A DNA stretch of 11,141 nucleotides from PALSA-1006 sp037140475 (lineage in GTDB: Bacteria; Pseudomonadota; Gammaproteobacteria; Burkholderiales; Gallionellaceae): positions 1 through 11,141 of the forward strand of contig JBAXEJ010000068.1 of the NCBI GenBank assembly GCA_037140475.1. Reading direction: 5' to 3'. How positions within the stretch are numbered: position 1 is the stretch's first letter; each line of letters opens with the position of its first letter. The notes beneath the pieces were generated by a model that worked only from the letters and a program-made list of their open reading frames with translations, had not been told where the DNA came from and did no database searches. A program made the translations under genes and the position numbers. Below, in pieces: positions 6,212 to 11,141 of this stretch.

Positions 6212-8503
6212 TTAGAACTTGTAATTAAGTCCCGTGTAGAGCGAGCGCCCCATTCCCGGCACAGCCGTTCCCCACTGCGGATAGTTTGGCGTCGGATTCA
6301 TCGACATCGTCGTGCCCTGGCCCGTATAAGCGCCGCCGGTCGGCAAGTAGTAGAGCTTATCCAACACATTCTCTACGCCAAAATCAACACGCAACTGCTT
6401 CCACGCATAGCTTCCACGCAAATGAACCAAGTTATACGCCGGCGTTTTGATTTCATTACGCATGTCAGACACATTGTTCTTCGCCTGCACCATCACCAGC
6501 TCAGCACTATTGTCCCAGCCCTCCGTTTTTTGTGTCAGCGCAACTTTGCCGTTAAGCGGCATGATGTTGTATAGATCATCACCGGTTGTTTCATTCTTGC
6601 CGTTGGTGTAGTTAATCAAGCCCTTTACGCCCCAACCGCTTTCAGTCAACGCCTTCTTACCTGATAGGTCGATTCCGTAAATACGTGCTGATTGATTGAC
6701 ATATTTCAAGACACTGAAACTATTCGTTGCCCGTGTTGTGGCTGCCAAATTAGTCGTCGCATTCCACTGCACCGCATCAATGTAATCGGCCACTTGCGTA
6801 AGGTATGGCGTAGCTTTAATTTCCCATTCACGATCCGCTGCATGCCAATCGAAAGTGGCAGAAAGCGTGTTGGCTTTTTCTGATTTCAAGTTCACATCAC
6901 CGATATAACCATTGCCGTCACCAACAAAATTATTCATCACCGCAGCCATCGACCAAGTGGACCAGGTGTAGCGCTCATACACGTTCGGCGAACGCGTTTT
7001 GTGTGCTGCGCCAAACTCAATGTCGTACTGAGCGTTAGCGGTATAACGTGCAAGCGCAGACATATCAACGTTGCCATCCGTCTTCTTACGATCAAGCGCA
7101 TTAAAGGCGTTGCCATCGCGCATCTGATAATTCATCATCGTCGTGCCATTAGTGGCGGGGTTATAGCCGCGCACATCACCCGCATTCATCGCCACTTGCT
7201 CGTAACGCAATCCAAGGAGAGTCATCCATGTTGTATCTTTGCCAGATTCCCACTCACCAAAAAGCGCGGTGCGATCACGCTTGCCATCATTGATATTCCA
7301 AAATGTTCCGGGCGACATGCCACTACCTGATGGCGTCCACCAATCGTTGAGGCGGTATTGCTGCACCTCCCCGCCCACACGCAACAGATCTTGCTGCGAG
7401 AGTGCAATCTCTGCTTTAGTGGTAGCGCCAATGGTTTTTCCCTGGGTGTACATCGGCATTCCTGACGCACAAGTCGAACTAATGGGAGAGCATGGCGTGC
7501 CAACAGTCGCTGCTGAACCACCCGATCCAGTTACCACACCACCAATTGTTGAGCCGCCATACCAATAGCGCTTATCGTCCCCAAAATCCATAAAGTGATC
7601 GACCTTCTCCTGATAGGCCCGCGCATCCAACTTACCCCAATCAAGTTGGCCAAGGTAATGCAAGTTCACACTGGTTTGATCATTATTGAGCATATCCATG
7701 CGCTGATTGGGATAGAGCTGATAAGGCATATTTTGCAAGCCAAATTTTGCCTCAAACAAATGGTTAGCTTGTTTGTAAGCAAGCCCCAAAGTTTGGTTGT
7801 TTGTTTGATAAGCGGTGGAGCCCACTTCATCACGTGGCAAATTGTGTCCCGCACGCCCGGTGAAATCGTAGCTTTTAAATGCGTCGCCCGCTGTGTAGTT
7901 GCCAGCCTTACTCGTTGCGCCGCTATAAGTGATATTAAATTTATCAGTGGCGTAAGTAGCGCCTACATTGCCACCCATCGCTTTGTTATTGCTACGATAA
8001 AACGCACCCACCTCGCCTTTGGCAATACTATCTTTCCCCTCAGCGGCAAATTCAGGCGCTAACGTCTCAGCCACAATGGTGCCACCGATACTGTCACCCC
8101 CTACGCTAACTGGCGCAATGCCAGCGTAAACTTTGAGCGCGCCAATGTTGCTGGGGTCAACATAAGAAAGGGGCGGGTTCATGTGATTTGGGCAAGACGC
8201 AATCAAATCCATGCCATCCAATTTGGTGCGAATACGATCATCAGCCAAACCATGAATAGAGGGCAAGCTAGAGACACCGCCCGCGCCATTGACGCTAACG
8301 CCGGGCTGATCTTCCAGCAACTTTACCGTATCGCTGGTGCTCGCACGCTTGCGCGCCACGGTCTTTTTATCTACTGCCGAATCTAAAATAGATGTGGCAT
8401 TCACCACCACCTCATCCATCACTAAATTGGGTTCTGCCGCATAAGCTACTGGGCTCAGCGCGAGGGCAACGGCCACTACGCTGGTTTTTAATTTGAATGT
8501 CAA
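6212..8503 (-). CDS. oprC: TonB-dependent copper receptor, OprC/NosA family
   Basis: This outer-membrane beta-barrel brings copper into the periplasm using TonB energy. The 763-residue product begins at a TTG (8503) with AAGGAGAG at 7-nt spacing, followed by a signal peptide (M-T-F-K-L-K, hydrophobic core, A-Y-A at about 22). A longer frame back to 8614 lacks such a site and would bury the signal. The TonB box is D-E-V-V-V at about 30-34. The plug has L-E-D-Q-P-G-V and I-H-G-L-A-D-D-R. Copper ligands known in OprC (CxxxM and HxM) are present: Cys104/Met108 in SCPNHMNPPLSY and His303-F-Met305. The barrel ends with a terminal Phe (G-L-N-Y-K-F). It is divergent from the copper-storage gene and followed by a terminator, then two PCu(A)C genes. 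The related NosA was linked to nitrous oxide reductase copper supply; no nos genes are visible here. Confidence 0.95.
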   Translation of the reverse strand: MTFKLKTSVVAVALALSPVAYAAEPNLVMDEVVVNATSILDSAVDKKTVARKRASTSDTVKLLEDQPGVSVNGAGGVSSLPSIHGLADDRIRTKLDGMDLIASCPNHMNPPLSYVDPSNIGALKVYAGIAPVSVGGDSIGGTIVAETLAPEFAAEGKDSIAKGEVGAFYRSNNKAMGGNVGATYATDKFNITYSGATSKAGNYTAGDAFKSYDFTGRAGHNLPRDEVGSTAYQTNNQTLGLAYKQANHLFEAKFGLQNMPYQLYPNQRMDMLNNDQTSVNLHYLGQLDWGKLDARAYQEKVDHFMDFGDDKRYWYGGSTIGGVVTGSGGSAATVGTPCSPISSTCASGMPMYTQGKTIGATTKAEIALSQQDLLRVGGEVQQYRLNDWWTPSGSGMSPGTFWNINDGKRDRTALFGEWESGKDTTWMTLLGLRYEQVAMNAGDVRGYNPATNGTTMMNYQMRDGNAFNALDRKKTDGNVDMSALARYTANAQYDIEFGAAHKTRSPNVYERYTWSTWSMAAVMNNFVGDGNGYIGDVNLKSEKANTLSATFDWHAADREWEIKATPYLTQVADYIDAVQWNATTNLAATTRATNSFSVLKYVNQSARIYGIDLSGKKALTESGWGVKGLINYTNGKNETTGDDLYNIMPLNGKVALTQKTEGWDNSAELVMVQAKNNVSDMRNEIKTPAYNLVHLRGSYAWKQLRVDFGVENVLDKLYYLPTGGAYTGQGTTMSMNPTPNYPQWGTAVPGMGRSLYTGLNYKF

Positions 8504-8675
8504 AATTCTCTCCTTGAAAGTATCTACAGAATGCGATCCGCAAGCTGGCTCGGATTCTAGTAAAAAAAATCTCTCGCTCTCTGCGGCATTTTGTCGCACC
8601 CAATACAATGACATTCACAAACGGGAGCAGTAAACTTCGCCAGCAGTTTTGCTGCACAACCCAAAGGAGATAAAA
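8504..8675. promoter_or_regulatory. Divergent control region between copper receptor and copper-storage genes
   Basis: These 172 bp serve two diverging genes. On the minus strand TAGAAT (8559-8554) is a good -10 for the receptor, with start near 8547. On the plus strand TACAAT (8604-8609) is a good -10 for the storage gene, with start near 8616 and a leader of about 60 nt. Neither has a recognisable -35 at the right distance, which fits regulator-dependent promoters. Dyads lie at 8532-8542 (TGCG-ATC-CGCA) and 8582-8598. A further small dyad, CAGCA-GTTT-TGCTG (8641-8654), lies in the storage-gene leader just before its ribosome site. Confidence 0.55.
8582..8598. promoter_or_regulatory. Candidate operator, inverted repeat TGCGGCA-TTT-TGTCGCA
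   Basis: The 7-bp arms match except at one position, with a 3-bp spacer. The centre (8590) lies about -26 from the predicted storage-gene start and about -43 from the predicted receptor start, so one bound regulator could affect both. The TGCG/CGCA arms recur in the smaller dyad at 8532-8542. I cannot name the regulator, and the site does not look like a standard CueR operator. Confidence 0.4.
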
Positions 8676-9125
8676 GTGAACAGAAGAGAATTACTACTTG
8701 GCGCTACCGCACTTGCTGCCGCTGCCACAGCGGGCCGCGTATTTGCCGCAGAACACGACCACAATAATATGAAGCCCACTCACGCCCATTCAAACACGCT
8801 CAACAACAATCTCATTACCGCCGCAGCTGACTGCGTACTCAAGGCAAATATTTGTTTGCAGCATTGCATCGTATTGCTTGGTGAGGGTGACAAATCCATG
8901 GCCGCCTGCGCCAAGTCATCTAGCGAAGCCATCGCAATCTGCACTGCATTACAACAATTGGCATCCGCTAATTCTAAGCAATTGCCCCAACTCGCCAAGG
9001 TGGCGATGGAAATCTGTAAAGCTTGTGAGGAAGAGTGCAAGAAAACCGAGAAACACCCAGAGTGTAAAGCCTGCAAGGAAGCCTGCATCGCTTGCTATAA
9101 GGAATGCAAAGCAATCGCTGCTTAA
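8676..9125 (+). CDS. csp1: Tat-exported four-helix copper-storage protein (Csp1-like)
   Basis: This 149-residue protein stores Cu(I) on cysteines lining a four-helix bundle; Csp1 of Methylosinus is the model. It starts at GTG 8676, with AAAGGAGA five bases before. The N terminus M-N-R-R-E-L-L-L-G is a twin-arginine signal, cleaved near F-A-A (residue 25), so the folded, possibly loaded protein is exported. The mature part has 13 cysteines (53, 60, 64, 78, 89, 114, 117, 121, 130, 133, 137, 140, 144), many in helical CxxC/CxxxC spacing, the same number as Methylosinus Csp1. A His/Met-bearing stretch (E-H-D-H-N-N-M-K-P-T-H-A-H) precedes the bundle and may help copper enter. It is divergent from the copper receptor. 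A ferredoxin-like protein is unlikely given the all-helical spacing. Confidence 0.93.
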   Translation: MNRRELLLGATALAAAATAGRVFAAEHDHNNMKPTHAHSNTLNNNLITAAADCVLKANICLQHCIVLLGEGDKSMAACAKSSSEAIAICTALQQLASANSKQLPQLAKVAMEICKACEEECKKTEKHPECKACKEACIACYKECKAIAA

Positions 9126-9206
9126 TAAAAAACACCTACCAGCAGGAATCATGCCCTTTAGCTTTCGGACGAATAATAATTTCCTGATTTACGCCCAGCT
9201 TCCAAC

Positions 9207-9611
9207 CTATGAATAAGCCAGAAGCTCCTCGATCAACTCAGGATGTTTATCTAATAGACGGAACAAATTGATCACGGCGGCGACGGGCTTCGCTTTACCA
9301 TTTTCATAGCGGGAAAAAGCATTGACCCCTCCGCCCGCAATGGCCGCAGCGCTACGTTGCGAAAGTTTCAACTTCTTGCGAATACGCGCAAGCTCAGCCG
9401 ATTCCTCGGCATCCACTTTCAAACGCAGCTTTTCCAACACTTCCGCATAGCGCTCTCCTTCATGACCAGCAAACTCCACCTCGCCGCACTCAGGGCAATG
9501 CCAGCCGTCAACTGCACGAACCGTCGCGCGATGGGCGCGATAAGTCACCACGCAATTTTTCTTGGCGCGAACCATGTCGCCTTTTTCGCAATTCAAGCAC
9601 AAGTGTTTCAT
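9207..9611 (-). CDS. mqsA: MqsA-family antitoxin
   Basis: This 134-residue protein (131 in E. coli) has the two MqsA domains. The N-terminal zinc domain has Cys5, Cys8, Cys39 and Cys42 (C-L-N-C and C-P-E-C-G) and binds the toxin. The C-terminal XRE helix-turn-helix (about 70-115) carries GGGVNAFSRYENG, in which Asn97 and Arg101 coincide with the operator-contacting residues of E. coli MqsA. It normally neutralises the MqsR mRNA interferase and represses its own operon. Its ATG is one base after the mqsR stop, with AAGGAG inside the end of mqsR. The toxin gene upstream is frameshifted, so this is probably an orphan antitoxin or autonomous regulator. It converges on csp1 across 81 bp with no clear terminator. 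Confidence 0.93.
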   Translation of the reverse strand: MKHLCLNCEKGDMVRAKKNCVVTYRAHRATVRAVDGWHCPECGEVEFAGHEGERYAEVLEKLRLKVDAEESAELARIRKKLKLSQRSAAAIAGGGVNAFSRYENGKAKPVAAVINLFRLLDKHPELIEELLAYS

Positions 9612-9612
9612 T

Positions 9613-9917
9613 TCATTTCTCCTTAAACTGGGTCACAACAGTTCCGTTGTCACGCAAGGTGAATTTGATATAAGCCACCAAGCCAGAATCCAGCGTTGCG
9701 TGATACACGTCTTGCCATATTTTGTGATCGCCATTCGTCGTCATAACTCTTGTACAAATCTTTTTGTTTGAGACTTAACACCACAACGACAGCCTGCGAA
9801 CATGAAAGCCCCAGCGCGGCAGCACCAGCCAACGCAACACCGGTAAAAGCACTCACACCGCGCGCCTCAACAACTCGCTGTCTCGGATAGTGCGTAATGT
9901 GGCTTTTTCTTCTCCAT
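9613..9917 (-). pseudogene. mqsR: MqsR toxin pseudogene, two frameshifts
   Basis: MqsR is a RelE-fold mRNA interferase cutting at GCU. Three frames together rebuild a whole toxin. M-E-K-K-K-P-H-Y-A-L-S-E starts at 9917, like MEKRTPH of E. coli. After a frame change, V-V-E-A-R-G-V-S-A-F-T-G continues to Q-K-D-L-Y-K-S. After a further extra base (AAGAGT-T-ATGACG near 9749), MTTNGDHKIWQDVYHATLD runs on to V-V-T-Q-F-K-E-K and the TGA at 9615-9613. The first frame ends at a TGA soon after the start, so no full toxin can be made. The length of 305 bp is not a multiple of three. Neither frameshift sits in a long homopolymer, which favours real decay over sequencing error. Confidence 0.88.
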
Positions 9918-9922
9918 GCCAC

Positions 9923-9951
9923 AATATAACCCAATAGGTTATAAACATCAA
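9923..9951 (-). promoter_or_regulatory. mqsRA promoter and MqsA operator palindrome
   Basis: TATAACC-CAATA-GGTTATA (9925-9943) is a perfect 7-bp-arm palindrome containing AACC-N5-GGTT, very close to the AACCT-N3-AGGTT site bound by E. coli MqsA. On the minus strand a -35 TTGATG (9951-9946) and -10 TATATT (9928-9923) with a 17-nt spacer straddle it, so bound MqsA would block polymerase. The predicted start lies at the mqsR ATG itself, implying an almost leaderless message. Confidence 0.78.
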
Positions 9952-9973
9952 AATAGATTTATTGGCTTTTTTG

Positions 9974-10056
9974 CTCGCCTTGACAGCCCCGCCGAACTCC
10001 ATAAAGTTCGCCCACTTGCAAATTCGACACCCGTACAATTCACCGCATAGAGGGTG
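9974..10056. repeat. Direct repeat, copy A (about 83 bp)
   Basis: This copy matches 11055-11138 at about 68 of 83 positions by hand alignment with one 1-nt gap. The best-conserved core is CGCCGAAC...CATAAAG...CGCCCACTTGCAAAT. On the plus strand it contains TTGACA (9980-9985), 16 nt, TAAAGT (10002-10007), a promoter-like pair. The GAAC-CCATAAAG-TTC section can also fold as a small hairpin. It lies directly before the ORF6N remnant. Confidence 0.8.
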
Positions 10057-10246
10057 CTGTTGCTTCAAGCGGTCAAGTGTTACCTAGAGCGATTCCCTGA
10101 AGATTTTATGTTCCAGCTAGATGCTGCGGAGTGGTTAGCTCAAACAAGTGTTCGATGCCATCCGCGAACTGATGACCCCGCCAGAGCCGCAGAAAAAACG
10201 GCCTATCGGATTTGTGACCGGCGAAGAAAAACCTAAGCGGACATAA
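10054..10246 (+). pseudogene. ORF6N-domain protein gene remnant
   Basis: Two pieces of an ORF6N-type protein (phage-related DNA-binding family, also common in bacterial chromosomes) remain. The first reads L-Q-A-V-K-C-Y-L-E-R-F-P-E-D-F-M-F-Q-L (about 10063-10119), the typical block in which VKRN-ERFPEDFMFQL is conserved. It is cut after A-A-E-W near 10135. In the next frame, from 10142, comes K-Q-V-F-D-A-I-R-E-L-M-T-P-P-E-P then K-K-R-P-I-G-F-V-T, the usual C terminus, ending at TAA 10246. The N terminus (about 40 residues) and most of the middle are missing, and repeat A abuts the broken 5' end. It cannot encode a working protein. Confidence 0.78.
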
Positions 10247-10378
10247 GCGAAAGGGAATCACATGCACAGTCCAAAATATATGCGACCCTGACCCTTTGAT
10301 TCGCACTGGATAACAATTGAGGCTTATTCGAGTTATACTTCTTTCATCGAAAATTTATCAACCCAAGCGAGGCGTGCA
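10247..10378 (+). promoter_or_regulatory. Intergenic region with weak promoter for the toxin-antitoxin pair
   Basis: No gene is seen. TATACT at 10334-10339 is a fair -10 about 40 bases before the antitoxin start, but no good -35 lies at the right distance. GAGG (10369-10372) is the ribosome site for the antitoxin. A GACCCT tandem near 10282 lies within a TGCGA...TCGCA dyad and may be leftover mobile-element sequence; this is not established. Confidence 0.35.
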
Positions 10379-10618
10379 ATGGGCTATGCGGAACTCATTA
10401 ACATACTGGAATTACTTCCACGCGAGAAGCAAGCGGAGGTTTTTGATTTCGTCGAATTCCTTTCTGCGCGATGCGCCGCGTCAGCAGACAAACCTCTCGC
10501 CCACACGGAATGGACAGAGGCCGAGTTTTCTGAATTGTCCATGCGCCAAGCACTGCGCGGCATGGAAGATGAGAAGGTCACTTACACGCGTGCCGACTTG
10601 CGGGAACATTGGCAATGA
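10379..10618 (+). CDS. DUF2281-type antitoxin
   Basis: This 79-residue acidic protein starts with the DUF2281 pattern, E-L-I-N-I-L-E-L-L-P-R-E-K-Q-A-E-V-F-D-F-V-E-F-L (about 5-29), a helical segment found in antitoxins of small toxin pairs. The tail resembles toxin-wrapping regions: M-R-Q-A-L-R-G-M-E-D-E at about 55-65, then a V-T-Y-T-R-A-D-L-R-E-H-W end. ATG 10379 has GAGG 6 nt upstream. Its last four bases overlap the toxin start (ATGA at 10615-10618), typical of a coupled antitoxin-first module. It should bind and neutralise the toxin and probably repress the operon. A DNA-binding domain is not obvious, so autoregulation is uncertain. Confidence 0.85.
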   Translation: MGYAELINILELLPREKQAEVFDFVEFLSARCAASADKPLAHTEWTEAEFSELSMRQALRGMEDEKVTYTRADLREHWQ

Positions 10619-10962
10619 AACGGGCGGGACAAGTCGTTCTCACGCCTTTCCCATACAGCGATCTTTCAGCAACCAAACTACGTCCTGTACTCATGTTGCG
10701 GCAAGCATCGCGCTTTGATGACTGGTTGGTGTGTATGGTGTCATCACAACTGAATCAAGCAGACGCTAATCTTGATGAAATTATTTCCCCATCCGATACC
10801 GATTTTTCCAACTCCGGGTTGAAAGTACCGAGCGTGTTGCGACTATCACGACTGGCTGTGCTGGATGGTTCGCTGCTACTGGGTAACATCGGTGCGATTA
10901 GTGAAGAACGCTTAAGAAGCGTGCGACAGCGGCTCGCAAATTGGGTCGCCTCAGAGGGGTGA
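10615..10962 (+). CDS. MazF/PemK-like mRNA interferase toxin
   Basis: This 115-residue protein has the MazF/PemK (CcdB-like) fold signature. G-Q-V-V-L-T-P-F-P-Y-S-D-L (5-17) leads to K-L-R-P-V-L (21-26) with the catalytic-type Arg23. V-C-M-V-S-S-Q-L (39-46) has Ser where MazF usually has Thr, and S-V-L-R-L-S-R-L-A-V-L-D is the later strand pair. Such toxins cleave mRNA at short sequences. The ATG at 10615 overlaps the antitoxin stop by four bases; a TTG at 10609 in frame is less likely. Both partners look intact, unlike the neighbouring mqsRA. A palindromic hairpin at 10981-11000 follows 18 nt after the stop and may end the transcript. Confidence 0.88.
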   Translation: MKRAGQVVLTPFPYSDLSATKLRPVLMLRQASRFDDWLVCMVSSQLNQADANLDEIISPSDTDFSNSGLKVPSVLRLSRLAVLDGSLLLGNIGAISEERLRSVRQRLANWVASEG

Positions 10963-10980
10963 TTGTTGTTGAGTTTATTC

Positions 10981-11000
10981 GGCGCAATAACGATTGCGCC
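10981..11000. repeat. Perfect palindrome GGCGCAAT-AACG-ATTGCGCC
   Basis: The 8-bp stem with a tetraloop is followed by CCTACGCGGG and no T-run. ATTGCGCC-type palindromes next to CCTACG are, from memory, a frequent intergenic repeat in proteobacterial genomes, so this may be a REP-like unit that also helps end the toxin transcript. Only this one copy is seen in the window. Confidence 0.6.
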
Positions 11001-11054
11001 CTACGCGGGCTGACGATTTCTACGAAATAGAGCGACTCGAATTCGATGCAGCCA

Positions 11055-11138
11055 CTCACCTTGACACGTTCCGCCGAACCCCATAAAGTCCGCCCACTTG
11101 CAAATACGTCACCCGCACATTTCACCCCTCGCAGGATG
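11055..11138. repeat. Direct repeat, copy B (about 84 bp)
   Basis: This is the second copy of the repeat at 9974-10056, in the same orientation. It has TTGACA (11061-11066), 17 nt, TAAAGT (11084-11089), a better promoter spacing than copy A. Compared with copy A, changes in the small hairpin turn A-U pairs into G-U pairs on the minus-strand RNA, so pairing is kept there. It ends almost at the window edge, so its downstream gene is not visible. Confidence 0.8.
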
Positions 11139-11141
11139 AAC

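Noticed and set aside
7595..8062. 155-residue plus-strand frame inside the copper receptor gene
   Set aside because: Antisense shadow of a clear receptor gene, with no ribosome site or recognisable motif.
8504..8614. Longer start for the copper receptor at 8614 (37 extra residues)
   Set aside because: It would place the signal peptide internally and lacks a ribosome site, whereas TTG 8503 has AAGGAGAG at ideal spacing.
8649..8675. Earlier start for the Csp1-like protein at 8649
   Set aside because: The ribosome site AAAGGAGA would then lie inside the gene; GTG 8676 gives a proper Tat signal.
9974..10056. Integron attC site, suggested by the repeat between toxin-antitoxin modules
   Set aside because: GCCGAAC and GTTCGCC resemble R-box ends, but they do not fit RYYYAAC/GTTRRRY, the spacing is too short, and the neighbouring modules run in opposite directions.
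9853..10068. 71-residue minus-strand reading frame running through repeat A into mqsR
   Set aside because: It overlaps the mqsR start region in another frame and crosses the repeat and operator; no family resemblance, no ribosome site.
10262..10300. Possible transposase-associated tail around ATGCGACCCTGACCC
   Set aside because: It resembles sequences I recall near REP-associated transposases, but no transposase or second copy is in the window, so I cannot support it.
10308..10318. GGATAACAATT, identical to part of the E. coli lac operator
   Set aside because: Eleven AT-rich bases without the second half-site, and no lac-type regulator or sugar gene nearby; most likely coincidence.

Overview
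The window looks like chromosomal DNA of a betaproteobacterium, possibly Nitrosomonadales/Methylophilales. The grounds are the linkage of argB, a HAD pyrimidine 5'-nucleotidase-like gene and the nucleoid-occlusion regulator slmA, moderate GC content, strong Shine-Dalgarno sequences, and envelope proteins of Gram-negative type. The taxon is inferred from gene content and order; no 16S or other taxonomic marker is present.

Layout. (1) 1-1770, plus strand: a leader with overlapping hairpins, a small lipoprotein (236-481), a DUF4282 membrane protein (523-774), a strong hairpin (786-823), and a secreted outer-membrane beta-barrel-like protein (970-1722) that ends at a bidirectional terminator (1735-1770). 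(2) 5036-1783, minus strand: a compact operon argB > HAD phosphatase > slmA > type I-beta DAHP synthase, with junctions of 1 nt overlap, 10 nt and 20 nt. It joins arginine and aromatic amino-acid synthesis to a cell-division regulator. (3) 5101-9125: a copper locus. On the minus strand lie an OprC/NosA-type TonB-dependent copper receptor (TTG start at 8503), a terminator, a canonical PCu(A)C periplasmic copper chaperone, and a PCu(A)C paralogue that has lost most copper ligands, closed by a second terminator. Divergent from the receptor, across a 172-bp regulatory region, is a Tat-exported 13-cysteine four-helix copper-storage protein of the Csp1 type. Together they suggest copper entry through the outer membrane, periplasmic hand-over, and bulk Cu(I) storage. 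(4) 9207-11141: an accessory region of small toxin-antitoxin modules and debris. It has an intact MqsA antitoxin with its palindromic operator but a doubly frameshifted mqsR toxin, a remnant of an ORF6N-domain gene, and an intact DUF2281 antitoxin/MazF-PemK-like toxin pair. Two diverged direct repeats of about 83 bp, each carrying a promoter-like TTGACA...TAAAGT, flank the latter part.

The most interesting points are the copper uptake/storage locus with its ligand-poor PCu(A)C paralogue and a terminator placed directly against a ribosome-binding site, the decayed mqsR beside a preserved antitoxin and operator, and the promoter-bearing direct repeats around the toxin-antitoxin genes.
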